The notes: a model not told the origin generated them from the letters alone. A stretch of DNA of 64,000 bases from Oscillibacter sp. MSJ-31 (GCF_018918025.1 NZ_JAHLPT010000006.1:62001-126000); one strand, 5' to 3'; shown: positions 8,762-16,217, counted from the first letter of the stretch. A program made the numbers and translations.

Positions 8762-10177
8762 TCAGCCGATGCTGCCCTTCATCTCAAGGCGGATGAGGTT
8801 GTTCATTTCCACGGCGTATTCCAGCGGCAGCTCCTTGGACACGTTGTCCGCGAAGCCGCTGACGATCAGGGCGCGGGCGTCCTCCTCGCTCATGCCGCGG
8901 CTCATCAGGTAAAAGACCGCGTCGTTGCTGATCGCGCCGATCCTGGCCTCGTGGCCCACGGCGGCGTCGCGCGTCTTGATGTCCATGGCGGGAATGGTGT
9001 CCGAGCGCGATTCGGAGTCCAGCATCAGGGACTGGCAGGAAACTGCGCTTTTCGCGCCCTTTGCGCTCTTTTCCACTACGACGCTCGAGCGGAAGGTGCT
9101 CACGCCGCCGCTTTTGCTGATCGAGCGCGTGTTCATATAGCTGCTGGTGTTTTTGCCGACATGGACGACCTTTGCGCCCGTGTCGAGGTCCTGTCCCGCG
9201 CCGGCAAAGGTCACGCCGGTGAACTCCATGCGGGAATCGTCGCCCTTGAGGATGCTCATGGGGTACAGGCAGCCCACATGGGAGCCGAAGGAACCGGACA
9301 CCCACTCGATCGTGCCGCCCTCCTCCACCAGCGCCCGCTTGGTGTTGAGGTTATACATATTCTTCGACCAGTTCTCGATGGTCGAGTAGCGCAGCTTGGC
9401 ATTCTTTTTGACGTAAAGCTCCACGCAGCCCGCGTGGAGGTTCGCCACGTTGTACTTGGGAGCGGAGCAGCCCTCGATGAAGTGCAGGCTCGCGCCCTCG
9501 TCCACGATGATGAGCGTGTGCTCGAACTGGCCCGCGCCCTTGGCATTGAGCCGGAAGTAGGACTGGAGCGGAATGGAGAGGTGTACGCCCTTGGGGACAT
9601 ACACAAACGAGCCGCCGGACCACACCGCCCCGTGGAGCGCGGCAAACTTGTGGTCGCGCGGGGTGACGAGCTTCATGAAATACTTGCGCACCATGTCGGC
9701 ATACTCGCCCTTGAGGGCGCTTTCCATATCGGTGTAGACTACGCCCTCGGCGGCGACCTCGTCGCGCACATTATGGTAAACCAGCTCGGAGTCGTACTGC
9801 GCGCCCACGCCGGCGAGCGACTTGCGCTCCGCCTGCGGGATGCCCAGACGCTCAAAGGTATCCTTGATGTCCTGCGGCACGTTCGCCCAGTCGTTCTGCA
9901 TCTTCGTGTTCGGGCGGACATAGGTGGCGATGTGGTCGATGTCCAGCCCCTCGAGCGAGGGGCCCCAGTCGGGCAGGCGCAGCTCGTTGTAGATCTGGAG
10001 CGATTGCAGCCGGAACTGCTGCATCCACACGGGGTCGCCCTTTTCCTTGGACAGCTTGTCCACGATCTCCGGCGTCAGACCGGACTCCATGCGGTAGGCG
10101 TCGTGCTCCGCGTCGCGGATGTCGTAAATGCTGCGGTCCACATCCGCGACGTAGGTTTTTTCTCTGTTCTCTGCCAT
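8762..10177 (-). CDS. sufB: Fe-S cluster assembly protein SufB
   Basis: Main scaffold subunit of the SufBC2D complex, 471 residues, the typical length. Visible blocks include FVYVPKGVHLSIPLQSYFR, EGCSAPKYNVANLHAGCVE and the ending GHEARIGAISNDAVFYLMSRG. It works with SufC (ATPase) and SufD to assemble clusters on sulfur delivered by SufS/SufU. ATG at 10177 follows a weak AAGGCGGTGA site 15 bases after the sufC stop codon, so some coupling is likely. Confidence 0.95.
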   Translation of the reverse strand: MAENREKTYVADVDRSIYDIRDAEHDAYRMESGLTPEIVDKLSKEKGDPVWMQQFRLQSLQIYNELRLPDWGPSLEGLDIDHIATYVRPNTKMQNDWANVPQDIKDTFERLGIPQAERKSLAGVGAQYDSELVYHNVRDEVAAEGVVYTDMESALKGEYADMVRKYFMKLVTPRDHKFAALHGAVWSGGSFVYVPKGVHLSIPLQSYFRLNAKGAGQFEHTLIIVDEGASLHFIEGCSAPKYNVANLHAGCVELYVKKNAKLRYSTIENWSKNMYNLNTKRALVEEGGTIEWVSGSFGSHVGCLYPMSILKGDDSRMEFTGVTFAGAGQDLDTGAKVVHVGKNTSSYMNTRSISKSGGVSTFRSSVVVEKSAKGAKSAVSCQSLMLDSESRSDTIPAMDIKTRDAAVGHEARIGAISNDAVFYLMSRGMSEEDARALIVSGFADNVSKELPLEYAVEMNNLIRLEMKGSIG

Positions 10178-10192
10178 GCCGATGTCACCGCC

Positions 10193-10942
10193 TTACTCGG
10201 TTTTCAGGCTGCCGAAGCCCTTTTCGTTGATGGCCTCGACCAGCTCGGCCCCGCCGTTTTTCACGATGACGCCGTTTTCCATGACGTGCGCGGCGTCGAC
10301 GTGCAGCGCCTCCAGAATGCGCGTGGAGTGCGTGATGATGAGGAGCGAGCCGTGCGTGCGCTCACGAAAGAGCCGCACGCCCTCGGACACCGTGCGCACG
10401 GCGTCCACATCCAGACCGGAGTCGGTCTCGTCGAGGATGGCGAGCTTCGGCTCGAGCATAAGCATCTGCAAAATTTCGGCTTTCTTTTTCTCGCCGCCGG
10501 AAAAGCCCACGTTCAGGTCGCGCTCGGCATAGCTCTCGTCCATGCTCAGCAGCCTCATGGTCTCCCTCAGGCACTTTTTGAAGTCCCAAAGCCGCAGGCG
10601 GTCGCCGGTCTTCTGCTCCAGCGCGCTGCGGATGAAGGCGCTGAGCGTCACGCCCGGCACCTCCAGCGGGTTCTGGAAGGAGAGGAAGATGCCGCGCTTG
10701 GCGCGCTCATTGACCGGCAGGGCGGTGATGTCCTCGCCGTCAAATACGATGCTGCCGCTCGTCACGGTGTAGACCGGATTGCCGGTGACGGCGTAGCCGA
10801 GCGTGGATTTTCCCGTGCCGTTCGGCCCCATGAGAACGTGCGTCTCGTCGCGCCCGACCGTGAGGTCAACGCCGTGAAGGATCTCCTTTTCCCCCGCGCT
10901 GACGTGCAGGCTATTGACCTCTAAAAGTGCTTTGTTTTTCAT
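10193..10942 (-). CDS. sufC: Fe-S cluster assembly ATPase SufC
   Basis: Soluble ABC-type ATPase of the SufBC2D complex, 249 residues. Walker A is GPNGTGKST, the signature is FSGGEKKKAEILQM, Walker B is LAILDETDSGLD. The GGEKKK signature and DETDSGLD are diagnostic for SufC rather than transporter ATPases. It is the first gene of sufCBDSU, and a near-perfect promoter with an overlapping palindrome lies in the 185-base region upstream. Confidence 0.96.
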   Translation of the reverse strand: MKNKALLEVNSLHVSAGEKEILHGVDLTVGRDETHVLMGPNGTGKSTLGYAVTGNPVYTVTSGSIVFDGEDITALPVNERAKRGIFLSFQNPLEVPGVTLSAFIRSALEQKTGDRLRLWDFKKCLRETMRLLSMDESYAERDLNVGFSGGEKKKAEILQMLMLEPKLAILDETDSGLDVDAVRTVSEGVRLFRERTHGSLLIITHSTRILEALHVDAAHVMENGVIVKNGGAELVEAINEKGFGSLKTE

Positions 10943-10984
10943 GCTGCTTGCCCTCGTTTCTGCGTCTGCCCGATCGGACAGCTC

Positions 10985-11013
10985 TATAATCCTATCAAGT
11001 TGATAGGATTATA
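10985..11013. promoter_or_regulatory. Perfect palindromic operator over the suf promoter
   Basis: Arms TATAATCCTATCAA (10985-10998) and TTGATAGGATTATA (11000-11013) around a single G form a perfect 14-bp inverted repeat. It covers the -10 element and the predicted start site of the suf promoter, so a bound protein would block transcription. Core is CCTAT-N7-ATAGG. An Rrf2/IscR-type Fe-S regulator is the natural candidate; no such gene is in the window. Confidence 0.8.
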
Positions 11014-11036
11014 AGACGATAAACCTATAATGTCAA
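11008..11036 (-). promoter_or_regulatory. Consensus sigma-A promoter of sufCBDSU
   Basis: Minus-strand TTGACA (11031-11036), 17-base spacer, TATAAT (11008-11013): both hexamers match consensus exactly. Such a strong promoter needs a repressor to be regulated, consistent with the overlapping palindrome. Confidence 0.88.
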
Positions 11037-11040
11037 TAGG
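11024..11040. promoter_or_regulatory. Second CCTAT-N7-ATAGG operator half over the suf -35
   Basis: CCTAT (11024-11028) and ATAGG (11036-11040) have exactly the 5-7-5 geometry of the main palindrome, flanked by A/T-rich bases. Its centre is 33 bases from that of the first site, about three helical turns, and it covers the -35 box. Confidence 0.55.
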
Positions 11041-11091
11041 GATTATGAAAATTTTCAGGCCGTCCACACCTATTTGAACACTTGCACAGGT

Positions 11092-11120
11092 CGCGCCGCG
11101 CTGGTATCATAAAAGCGAGG
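11092..11120 (+). promoter_or_regulatory. Promoter for the TfoX-N gene
   Basis: TTGCAC (11092-11097), 17-base spacer, TATCAT (11115-11120), just upstream of the ATG at 11128. The start site would fall almost on the start codon, so the transcript may be leaderless or nearly so. Confidence 0.55.
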
Positions 11121-11127
11121 TGAGAAT

Positions 11128-11451
11128 ATGGCAACAACAAAGGATTACATTGAATACGTCTGCGAGCGCCTGCACGGCGCGGGCGGGCTGCGTTACCGCA
11201 AAATGTTCGGGGAATACATGGTCTATGTCAACGATAAGCCCGTGCTGCTCGTGTGCGACAACACGGTGTTCGTGAAGATCGTGCCGGAGCTTGCCGCGCT
11301 CATGGCGGACGCGGAGCGCGGCCTGCCCTATGAGGGCGCGAAGGAGCACTATATCCTCGATATCGACGATACCGACCTCGCACGGCAGGTCGTCGCGGTG
11401 CTGGAGACGGTCACGCCGCTGCCGAAGCCGAAAAAGAAGAAGGCCGAGTAG
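11128..11451 (+). CDS. TfoX N-terminal domain protein
   Basis: Small cytoplasmic protein of 107 residues, a single TfoX-N domain (PF04993): RYRKMFGEYMVYVNDKPVLLVCDNTVFVKI is the recognisable region (RKMFGEYMVYVND here). In gammaproteobacteria the domain is part of the competence activator TfoX/Sxy, but single-domain versions are widespread and uncharacterised. The Lys-rich tail PKPKKKKAE may touch nucleic acid. Divergent from suf, with its own promoter. No role in competence is implied without ComE/ComG genes nearby, although dprA lies 6 kb away. Confidence 0.8.
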   Translation: MATTKDYIEYVCERLHGAGGLRYRKMFGEYMVYVNDKPVLLVCDNTVFVKIVPELAALMADAERGLPYEGAKEHYILDIDDTDLARQVVAVLETVTPLPKPKKKKAE

Positions 11452-11452
11452 C

Positions 11453-11481
11453 TTGCCAGCGCCGCGCCGGTGTGCTACAAT
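11453..11481 (+). promoter_or_regulatory. Promoter for the YhaM-like gene
   Basis: TTGCCA (11453-11458), 17-base spacer, TACAAT (11476-11481), 35 bases before the ATG at 11517. Confidence 0.65.
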
Positions 11482-11516
11482 AGGCGGGAAAATCAGAAAA
11501 AGCGAGGAAGCGAACC

Positions 11517-12467
11517 ATGGAATACGATCTGCCCGTCGCGCAGATGGCGCGCGGCGACGATATCGAGGGCTTTTACGTCCTCAAATCCGCCTTTTCCAAG
11601 GTGGCGAACAACGGCAAGCCCTTTTTGAACCTGACCCTTTCGGACCGGACCGGCGCGGTCGACGCGAAGGTGTGGGACTACCCCGGCCCCATCGGCGCGG
11701 CGGACGAGGGCAAGGTCGTGAAGATCCGCGGCAGCGTGTCGGAGTTCCGCGGGGCCTTGCAGGTGACGGTGGAGCGCATCCGCCTCGCAGGCGAGGACGA
11801 CCGTTACGATGTGACCGCGCTCGTACCCACCGCGCCCATCGACGGGGAGGCGATGTACGCCTCGGTCGAAGCACTGCTCGACTCCATCACGGACGCCGAT
11901 TATAAGGCGGTCTGCCGTGAGCTGCTGCGCCGCCACAGCGAGAGCTTCCGCACCATCCCCGCCGCCAAGAGCGTCCACCACGGCTTTCTGTATGGCCTTC
12001 TGATGCACACGGGCAATATGATGCAGCTCGCCGACTTCCTCGCCGGTATGTATGCCGACACGGTGGACCGCAGCCTGCTGCTCGCGGGCACGTTCGCGCA
12101 CGATCTGCAAAAGGAGCGCGAGTTCCGCTTCTCCGCCCTCGGCCTGGTGACGGACTATTCCGTGCCGGGCCAGCTGCTCGGCCACCTTGTCATGGGCGCG
12201 CAGGAGATTGCGGAGATCGCGAAGGAGCTGGACGTTTCGGAGGAGAAGTCTGTTCTGCTCCGGCACCTCGTTCTCTCCCACCACGGCGAGCCGGAGTTCG
12301 GTGCGGCGGTGCGCCCGGTCTGCGCCGAGAGCGAGCTTTTGAGCTACATCGACATGATCGACAGCCGCATGGAGATCTACCGCGAGGTGCTCGGCGCCAC
12401 GCCGCTCGGCGGCTTCAGCGACCGCGTGTTCGCACTCGACGGCAAGAAGCTCTATCACCACGAATGA
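11517..12467 (+). CDS. 3'-5' exoribonuclease, YhaM-like (OB fold + HD domain)
   Basis: Predicted RNA/DNA 3'-5' exonuclease of 316 residues. Residues about 15-90 form an OB-fold (KPFLNLTLSDRTGAVDAKVW). Residues about 150-290 form an HD domain: KSVHHGFLYGLLMHTGNMM, then GTFAHDLQKEREF and LSHHGEPEFGA. The metal-binding HD is intact, but the usual HDIGK is AHDLQK. YhaM takes part in mRNA turnover in Gram-positives. ATG at 11517 follows AGCGAGGAAGCGAACC. The next small gene starts 13 bases downstream and is likely co-transcribed. Confidence 0.88.
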   Translation: MEYDLPVAQMARGDDIEGFYVLKSAFSKVANNGKPFLNLTLSDRTGAVDAKVWDYPGPIGAADEGKVVKIRGSVSEFRGALQVTVERIRLAGEDDRYDVTALVPTAPIDGEAMYASVEALLDSITDADYKAVCRELLRRHSESFRTIPAAKSVHHGFLYGLLMHTGNMMQLADFLAGMYADTVDRSLLLAGTFAHDLQKEREFRFSALGLVTDYSVPGQLLGHLVMGAQEIAEIAKELDVSEEKSVLLRHLVLSHHGEPEFGAAVRPVCAESELLSYIDMIDSRMEIYREVLGATPLGGFSDRVFALDGKKLYHHE

Positions 12468-12480
12468 GGAGGAAAGAGGG

Positions 12481-12768
12481 ATGCATCCATACTTTTCGGT
12501 CATGGACGAGCGCTGGTTTCACCGCGCCTTCGTCTACACCGGCTCGGTGACCGACCGCGAAAAAAACCTTGACTTCCGCTATCGCTATGAGCAGGTCAAG
12601 GGCGACGACGGCGACGCGCTCAAGGCTTCGACCTACTCCGACCTCTGCTACGAGCTGGCACAGGACGTGGAGGAGGAGATCTTCCCCTGGACGGACGAGG
12701 GCGTGGAGGCGCTGAAGGCGTGGTATCAGTCGCAGTACGAAAAATTCCTCGCCGCGCATGAGGCATGA
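12481..12768 (+). CDS. Hypothetical protein, 95 residues
   Basis: No family recognised. The product is acidic, soluble, free of Cys and membrane segments, and rich in aromatic residues (MHPYFSVMDERWFHRAF at the start, YQSQYEKF near the end). The start is well supported by AGGAGG 8 bases before ATG. It follows the YhaM-like gene after 13 bases and ends just before a strong terminator, so a two-gene unit is likely. Coding status is supported by spacing and ribosome site; function unknown. Confidence 0.65.
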   Translation: MHPYFSVMDERWFHRAFVYTGSVTDREKNLDFRYRYEQVKGDDGDALKASTYSDLCYELAQDVEEEIFPWTDEGVEALKAWYQSQYEKFLAAHEA

Positions 12769-12782
12769 AGCATGATAAAAAA

Positions 12783-12813
12783 GAGAGCCGCTTTCCGTCG
12801 GAAAGCGGCTCTC
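12783..12813. terminator. Bidirectional intrinsic terminator
   Basis: Perfect 14-bp stem (12783-12796 with 12800-12813), 3-base loop. T-tract CTTTTC on the plus strand and TTTTTTATC on the minus strand. Serves the converging YhaM-like unit and the SsuABC-type operon. Confidence 0.9.
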
Positions 12814-12821
12814 CTTTTCGG

Positions 12822-13394
12822 TCATTGCAGGCGGACCTCCGCGCCGGTGAGGGCGTCGTCCTCGTGCGAGACGAGAAGGACGATCTTCTCCCGTGCGGCC
12901 CGCGCGACGCAGCGCTGCGCCGCGGCGCGGTTGTCCGCGTCGAGTCCGGTGAACGGCTCGTCGAGCGCGAGTGCGTCCGAGGGCGCGAGCAGGGCGCGCG
13001 CGAGGGCCAGGCGGCGCTTCATGCCGCCGGACCAGTCCCGCACCCGCTTGCCTCCCACCTCGCCGAGCCCCAGCTCCGCGAGCAGGGCGCGCGCGGCGGT
13101 CTCGTCGTAAGCCGCGCCGAGCGCGAAGCGCAGGTTGCCTGCGGCGTCGAGCTGCTCGAGCAGGCGGTCCTCCTGAAAGACCGCCGCCCAGCGGAAGCGG
13201 CCCGCGTTCGTCGCGCCGCCGTCAGGACTCTCCAGCCCCAGCAGAATGCGCAGCAGCGTCGTTTTGCCGATGCCGGAGCTGCCCGTGACGCGCGTGAGGC
13301 CGGTTTCGGCGGTAAAGCTCACGCCTTGCAGCACCGCTGTGCCGCCGTAGCTTTTGCGGAGATCTTCCACCCGAAGCTCCATCAGGCGCACCAC
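12822..13394 (-). CDS. ABC transporter ATP-binding protein (SsuB/TauB/ThiZ type)
   Basis: ATPase of 190 residues, shorter than SsuB/TauB (about 250), because the C-terminal region after the H-loop is cut back. Walker A GSSGIGKTT, signature WSGGMKRRLALAR, Walker B ALALDEPFTGLDAD and switch SHEDD are all present, so it should be active. It overlaps the permease gene by 13 bases. It energises uptake of the ligand bound by the lipoprotein at 14223. Confidence 0.85.
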   Translation of the reverse strand: MVRLMELRVEDLRKSYGGTAVLQGVSFTAETGLTRVTGSSGIGKTTLLRILLGLESPDGGATNAGRFRWAAVFQEDRLLEQLDAAGNLRFALGAAYDETAARALLAELGLGEVGGKRVRDWSGGMKRRLALARALLAPSDALALDEPFTGLDADNRAAAQRCVARAAREKIVLLVSHEDDALTGAEVRLQ

Positions 13395-14146
13395 CTTTCC
13401 GTCAGCGCGTCCACGCCGCGCAGGAACAGTCCTTCAAACAAAACGGAGAGCAGCACGATCACCGCCGTCCACGCGAAGAGGTCGGCGGTCTGGAAGTAGA
13501 CCTTGGCGGTGTAGAGCCGTTCGCCGATGGTGCCGGAGCACAGGCCGATGACCTCCGCCGCCGTGCCGGCCTTCCACGAAAGGCCCAGCGCCGTATCGGC
13601 GGCCGCGCGGAAGTAGGGCAGCACCTGCGGCAAATCAACGCCGTGCAGCCGCCGTGAGAACGGCACGCGGAACACCCGCGCCATCTCAAGAAGCTCGCGG
13701 CTCGTGCCGCGGATGCCCTCAAGCACGTTGCGGTACACGACGGGAAAGGCCATCAGCGTGGTGATGAAGAGCGGCAGTCGGCGGCTCTCGAGCCACACGA
13801 GCGCGAGGATGATGAACGACGCGACCGGCACGGCCTTGACGGCGGACACGAGCGGCGCGAGCAGCTCCTCCGCGCGGCGGTACCGCGCGGCAAGTGCGGC
13901 AAGCACGACCGCCAGCGCGCAGGCGAGCAGAAAGCCGCCGAGGATGCGCGCGGCCGAGGTGAGTACCGTCCGCCAGAACGCGGCGGTGACTGCCAACTCC
14001 CCGAGCCGCACGAGCGCCGAAAGGGGCGAGGCCAGCAGCAGAGCACCGTGTGGATAGAGGGCGGCGAGCGCCATGCTCGCGCCCTGCCATACGAGCAGCC
14101 AGAACACGACCGCCCAAAGGCGGACGCTTTTTTTCTTCGGCTTCAC
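13382..14146 (-). CDS. ABC transporter permease (SsuC/TauC/ThiX type)
   Basis: Membrane permease of about 254 residues with six helices and the BPD-type cytoplasmic loop. RRLHGVDLPQVLPYFRAAAD matches the EAA motif of this family, and LGLSWKAGTAAEVIG follows as in SsuC. GTG at 14146 is preferred: AGGAG lies 9 bases upstream, whereas the ATG at 14155 directly abuts the ribosome site. Works with the adjacent ATPase and lipoprotein. Confidence 0.83.
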   Translation of the reverse strand: MKPKKKSVRLWAVVFWLLVWQGASMALAALYPHGALLLASPLSALVRLGELAVTAAFWRTVLTSAARILGGFLLACALAVVLAALAARYRRAEELLAPLVSAVKAVPVASFIILALVWLESRRLPLFITTLMAFPVVYRNVLEGIRGTSRELLEMARVFRVPFSRRLHGVDLPQVLPYFRAAADTALGLSWKAGTAAEVIGLCSGTIGERLYTAKVYFQTADLFAWTAVIVLLSVLFEGLFLRGVDALTERWCA

Positions 14147-14222
14147 GGCGGTCATCTCCTTTCCAATGGGGTGTCGGCCTTACTGTGTGACGGTGGTGGG
14201 ACAGCGCCCGCCGCAGAAAAGA

Positions 14223-15257
14223 TCACGCGAAATAGAAGCTGTTGTCCGGCATCGCGCCTCCGACGGCGGCGGGATCGGCGTTGTAGAGCACAGAGAGATA
14301 GCCGGGCAGCTTTTCAAGAAGTTCCGCTCCTGTGATGCAGACAATATTGCAGTAAGGCAGGGCCTTTTCCGCTACGGCGGCATCCACGATGCCGTATTCG
14401 CCGATGAGCGCGGCGGCGTCGGCGGTGTTGGCGTTGACCCAGTCCACGCTTGCGGCGTAATAGGAGAGGAAGGTGCCGACGGCGGCGGGGTGCGCCTCGA
14501 CAAAGTCACTGCGGGCGACGATCACGCCGGTGATGAGCGCGGAACCATTGTCCAGCTTATCCCACTCCTCGGTGAGATCAAGCGCCATACGCAGACCGTC
14601 AATTTTGCTCTGCGCCACGGTGACAAAGGGCTGGGGCAGCAGGGCGATGCTCGCCTGACCGCTTGCCAGCGCCGCGACGCATTCGCTGTGCTCACTCTTC
14701 CAGTCGAGCGTCACGTCGGCGTCGGGGTCGATGCCGTTTTCGCTGAGAAGATAGCGCAGGGCGTACTCGGGTGTGCTGCCCTTGCCCGCGGCCACGACGG
14801 TCTTGCCCTTGAGGTCGGCGAGGGACTGTACGCTCTCGCCGTTTTCCACAATGTAGAGCACACCCAGCGTGTTGACCGCCAGCACCTGCACCGCGCCCTC
14901 GGTCTTGTTGTACAGCACGGCGGCGAGGTTCGCGGGCACACAAGCCATGTCCAGCTCGCCCTTGATGAGCGCGGGCGTCACCTCGTCGGCGGAGCCGGCG
15001 AGCGTGAAGTCATAGAGCGGTCCGTTCGCGGAGGAGGGCGCGTCGCTTATGAGCTTGACAAGTCCCATCGCCGTGGGACCCTTGAGCGCGGCGATGCGGG
15101 CGGTGACAGGGGCCTCGGTCTCCTGCGCGGGCGTATCCGGTGTTTCGGCCGGGTCAGTGGTCTCCGCGGGCTTCTGCGCGCAGGCAGCGAGCGAGAGAGC
15201 AAGCGCCAGCGTCAGGCACAGGGCAAAAAACTTTTTGAGTGATTTCAGTGATTTCAT
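14223..15257 (-). CDS. ABC transporter substrate-binding lipoprotein (NMT1/THI5-like)
   Basis: Extracellular binding lipoprotein of 344 residues. Signal peptide with lipobox SLAAC (Cys26) and a Thr/Glu/Pro-rich linker, then a type II periplasmic fold: ALIKGELDMACVPANLAAVLY, LKGKTVVAAGKGSTPEY and ALLPQPFVTVAQ are typical of the SsuA/TauA/THI5 group. Ligands in this group include sulfonates, nitrate and thiamine pyrimidines; the ligand here cannot be decided. The ATG overlaps the stop codon of the upstream TM1266-like gene (ATGA), an unusually tight coupling that suggests a functional link. Confidence 0.86.
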   Translation of the reverse strand: MKSLKSLKKFFALCLTLALALSLAACAQKPAETTDPAETPDTPAQETEAPVTARIAALKGPTAMGLVKLISDAPSSANGPLYDFTLAGSADEVTPALIKGELDMACVPANLAAVLYNKTEGAVQVLAVNTLGVLYIVENGESVQSLADLKGKTVVAAGKGSTPEYALRYLLSENGIDPDADVTLDWKSEHSECVAALASGQASIALLPQPFVTVAQSKIDGLRMALDLTEEWDKLDNGSALITGVIVARSDFVEAHPAAVGTFLSYYAASVDWVNANTADAAALIGEYGIVDAAVAEKALPYCNIVCITGAELLEKLPGYLSVLYNADPAAVGGAMPDNSFYFA

Positions 15258-15526
15258 TTAGCAGCTTCCTTTCTGATAGCGGCGTCGGGGGCGTAGACGG
15301 TCTTGGTGGTGATGCCGTCGAGTCGGCCCAGCTTGCCCGACAGGGCGGAGATGACGTCGTTCGGCGCGTCGAGCGCCACACTGATGATGTTCACGCCGCG
15401 CTCCCGGTAGGGAACTCCCATCCGTCCGATGATGTACGGCCTGTATTGGTGCAGCAGCTCGTTGAGCGCCTGCACGGAGCTTCCCTCCTGCACGATGACG
15501 GCCAGCACGGCGACGCGCGTTTCCAT
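15254..15526 (-). CDS. TM1266-family putative iron-only hydrogenase system regulator
   Basis: Small protein of 90 residues with a ferredoxin-like (NikR C-terminal/ACT-like) fold: METRVAVLAVIVQE, then LLHQYRPYIIGRMGVPYRER, then VISVALDAP-type strands ending in SGKLGRLDGITTKTVYA. The family is annotated as a regulator of [FeFe]-hydrogenase maturation because it often neighbours hyd genes; no direct function is established. ATG at 15526 has GGAGG 8 bases upstream; the ATG at 15532 abuts it. It is the first gene of the SsuABC-type operon and is preceded by a long leader with a terminator. Confidence 0.8.
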   Translation of the reverse strand: METRVAVLAVIVQEGSSVQALNELLHQYRPYIIGRMGVPYRERGVNIISVALDAPNDVISALSGKLGRLDGITTKTVYAPDAAIRKEAAK

Positions 15527-15540
15527 AGACATGACCTCCC

Positions 15541-15581
15541 GAAAAATAAGAGTATCCCTCCCGCCGCACGGCAGGAGGGAT
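15541..15581 (-). terminator. Leader terminator ahead of the TM1266-like gene
   Basis: On the minus strand a 13-bp stem (15569-15581 with 15554-15566, one G-U pair) with a tight loop is followed by ACTCTTATTTTTC. It sits about 15 bases before the ribosome site and inside the transcript, as expected for transcription attenuation. Confidence 0.7.
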
Positions 15582-15714
15582 GGAAAAACCGGTACCGGAC
15601 ACAGCCGCCGGCTGTGCCTTGCTTTTCCTCCTCTTTCGGCTCGGGCTTGCCCTCGCCGGCAGAACGGCAGAATAAATGATACGGTCCGCCGGTCAGAGCG
15701 TACTTCCCGGGGAC
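15582..15714 (-). promoter_or_regulatory. Structured 5' leader, possible riboswitch or attenuator aptamer
   Basis: About 130 transcribed bases between the predicted start site and the terminator. It contains a symmetric element CGGC-GA-GGGCAAGCCC-GA-GCCG with facing GA steps (near 15638-15660), an 8-bp CACAGCCG/CGGCTGTG hairpin (near 15599-15615) and the palindrome CCGGTACCGG (near 15589-15598). I do not recognise TPP, cobalamin, SAM, glycine, ZTP or fluoride signatures. Confidence 0.45.
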
Positions 15715-15720
15715 GAAGCG

Positions 15721-15749
15721 ATGATAGCACAGAGCGTTCGCGCTGTCAA
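15721..15749 (-). promoter_or_regulatory. Promoter of the TM1266-like/SsuABC-type operon
   Basis: Minus-strand TTGACA (15744-15749), 17-base spacer, TATCAT (15721-15726). Predicted start near 15714, leaving an approximately 185-base untranslated leader. Confidence 0.8.
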
Positions 15750-15758
15750 GCGCGGCGC

Positions 15759-16088
15759 TCAGAACACCACGACGAGCAGCATCTTGAATGGCTCCTGCCC
15801 ATACACCGCGTGCGGATGCCTGGCGGGCATGACGATGCTCTCGCCCTCGCGGAGCAGATACTCCTTGCCGTCGATGGTGATGCGGCCCATGCCGTCGAGG
15901 CAGGTGACGAAGGCGTCGCCGCCGGACTCGTGCGTGCTGATCTCCTCACCCTTATCGAAGGAGAAAAGCGTCACGCTCAGCGCGGCGTTCTGCGCGAGCG
16001 TCTTGCTCACGACCTGCCCCTTCTGATAGGCGACCTCGTCCTTGAGCGTCAGGACCTCTGCCTTGGAAATGTTCTTCAAACCGGTCAT
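15759..16088 (-). CDS. Cupin-domain protein
   Basis: Single-domain cupin of 109 residues. The first metal motif appears as STHESGGDAFVTCLDG and the second as MPARHPHAVYG, both with His, so a bound metal is plausible. ATG at 16088 has AAGGAGG 9 bases upstream; an upstream in-frame start would add 29 unrelated residues. Monocistronic, since the next operon has its own promoter directly after the stop codon. Role unknown; such small cupins often bind small ligands. Confidence 0.82.
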   Translation of the reverse strand: MTGLKNISKAEVLTLKDEVAYQKGQVVSKTLAQNAALSVTLFSFDKGEEISTHESGGDAFVTCLDGMGRITIDGKEYLLREGESIVMPARHPHAVYGQEPFKMLLVVVF

Positions 16089-16131
16089 GGAAACAAACCT
16101 CCTTGTTATGCCGTGCCTTAGTTTATGGAGA

Positions 16132-16137
16132 ATTATA
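16132..16137 (-). promoter_or_regulatory. Extended -10 promoter for the cupin gene
   Basis: Minus-strand TGC-TATAAT (extended -10), about 45 bases before the start codon. No good -35 hexamer is seen. Confidence 0.5.
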
Positions 16138-16217
16138 GCAGAAAAATGGAAAAGCGTCTGTTGCGGACGCAACACCGCGAATCAAAAATTTTGCCGCATC
16201 CCGTCGAAGACTGCGGC

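Noticed and set aside
7997-10924. 975-codon open frame on the plus strand opposite sufBCD
   Set aside because: Same antisense artefact; sufB, sufC and sufD are certain from their motifs.
15582-15714. TPP or cobalamin riboswitch in the leader of the TM1266-like operon
   Set aside because: Neither the CTGAGA...ACCTG elements of TPP nor the cobalamin B12 box is present; kept only as an unclassified structured leader.
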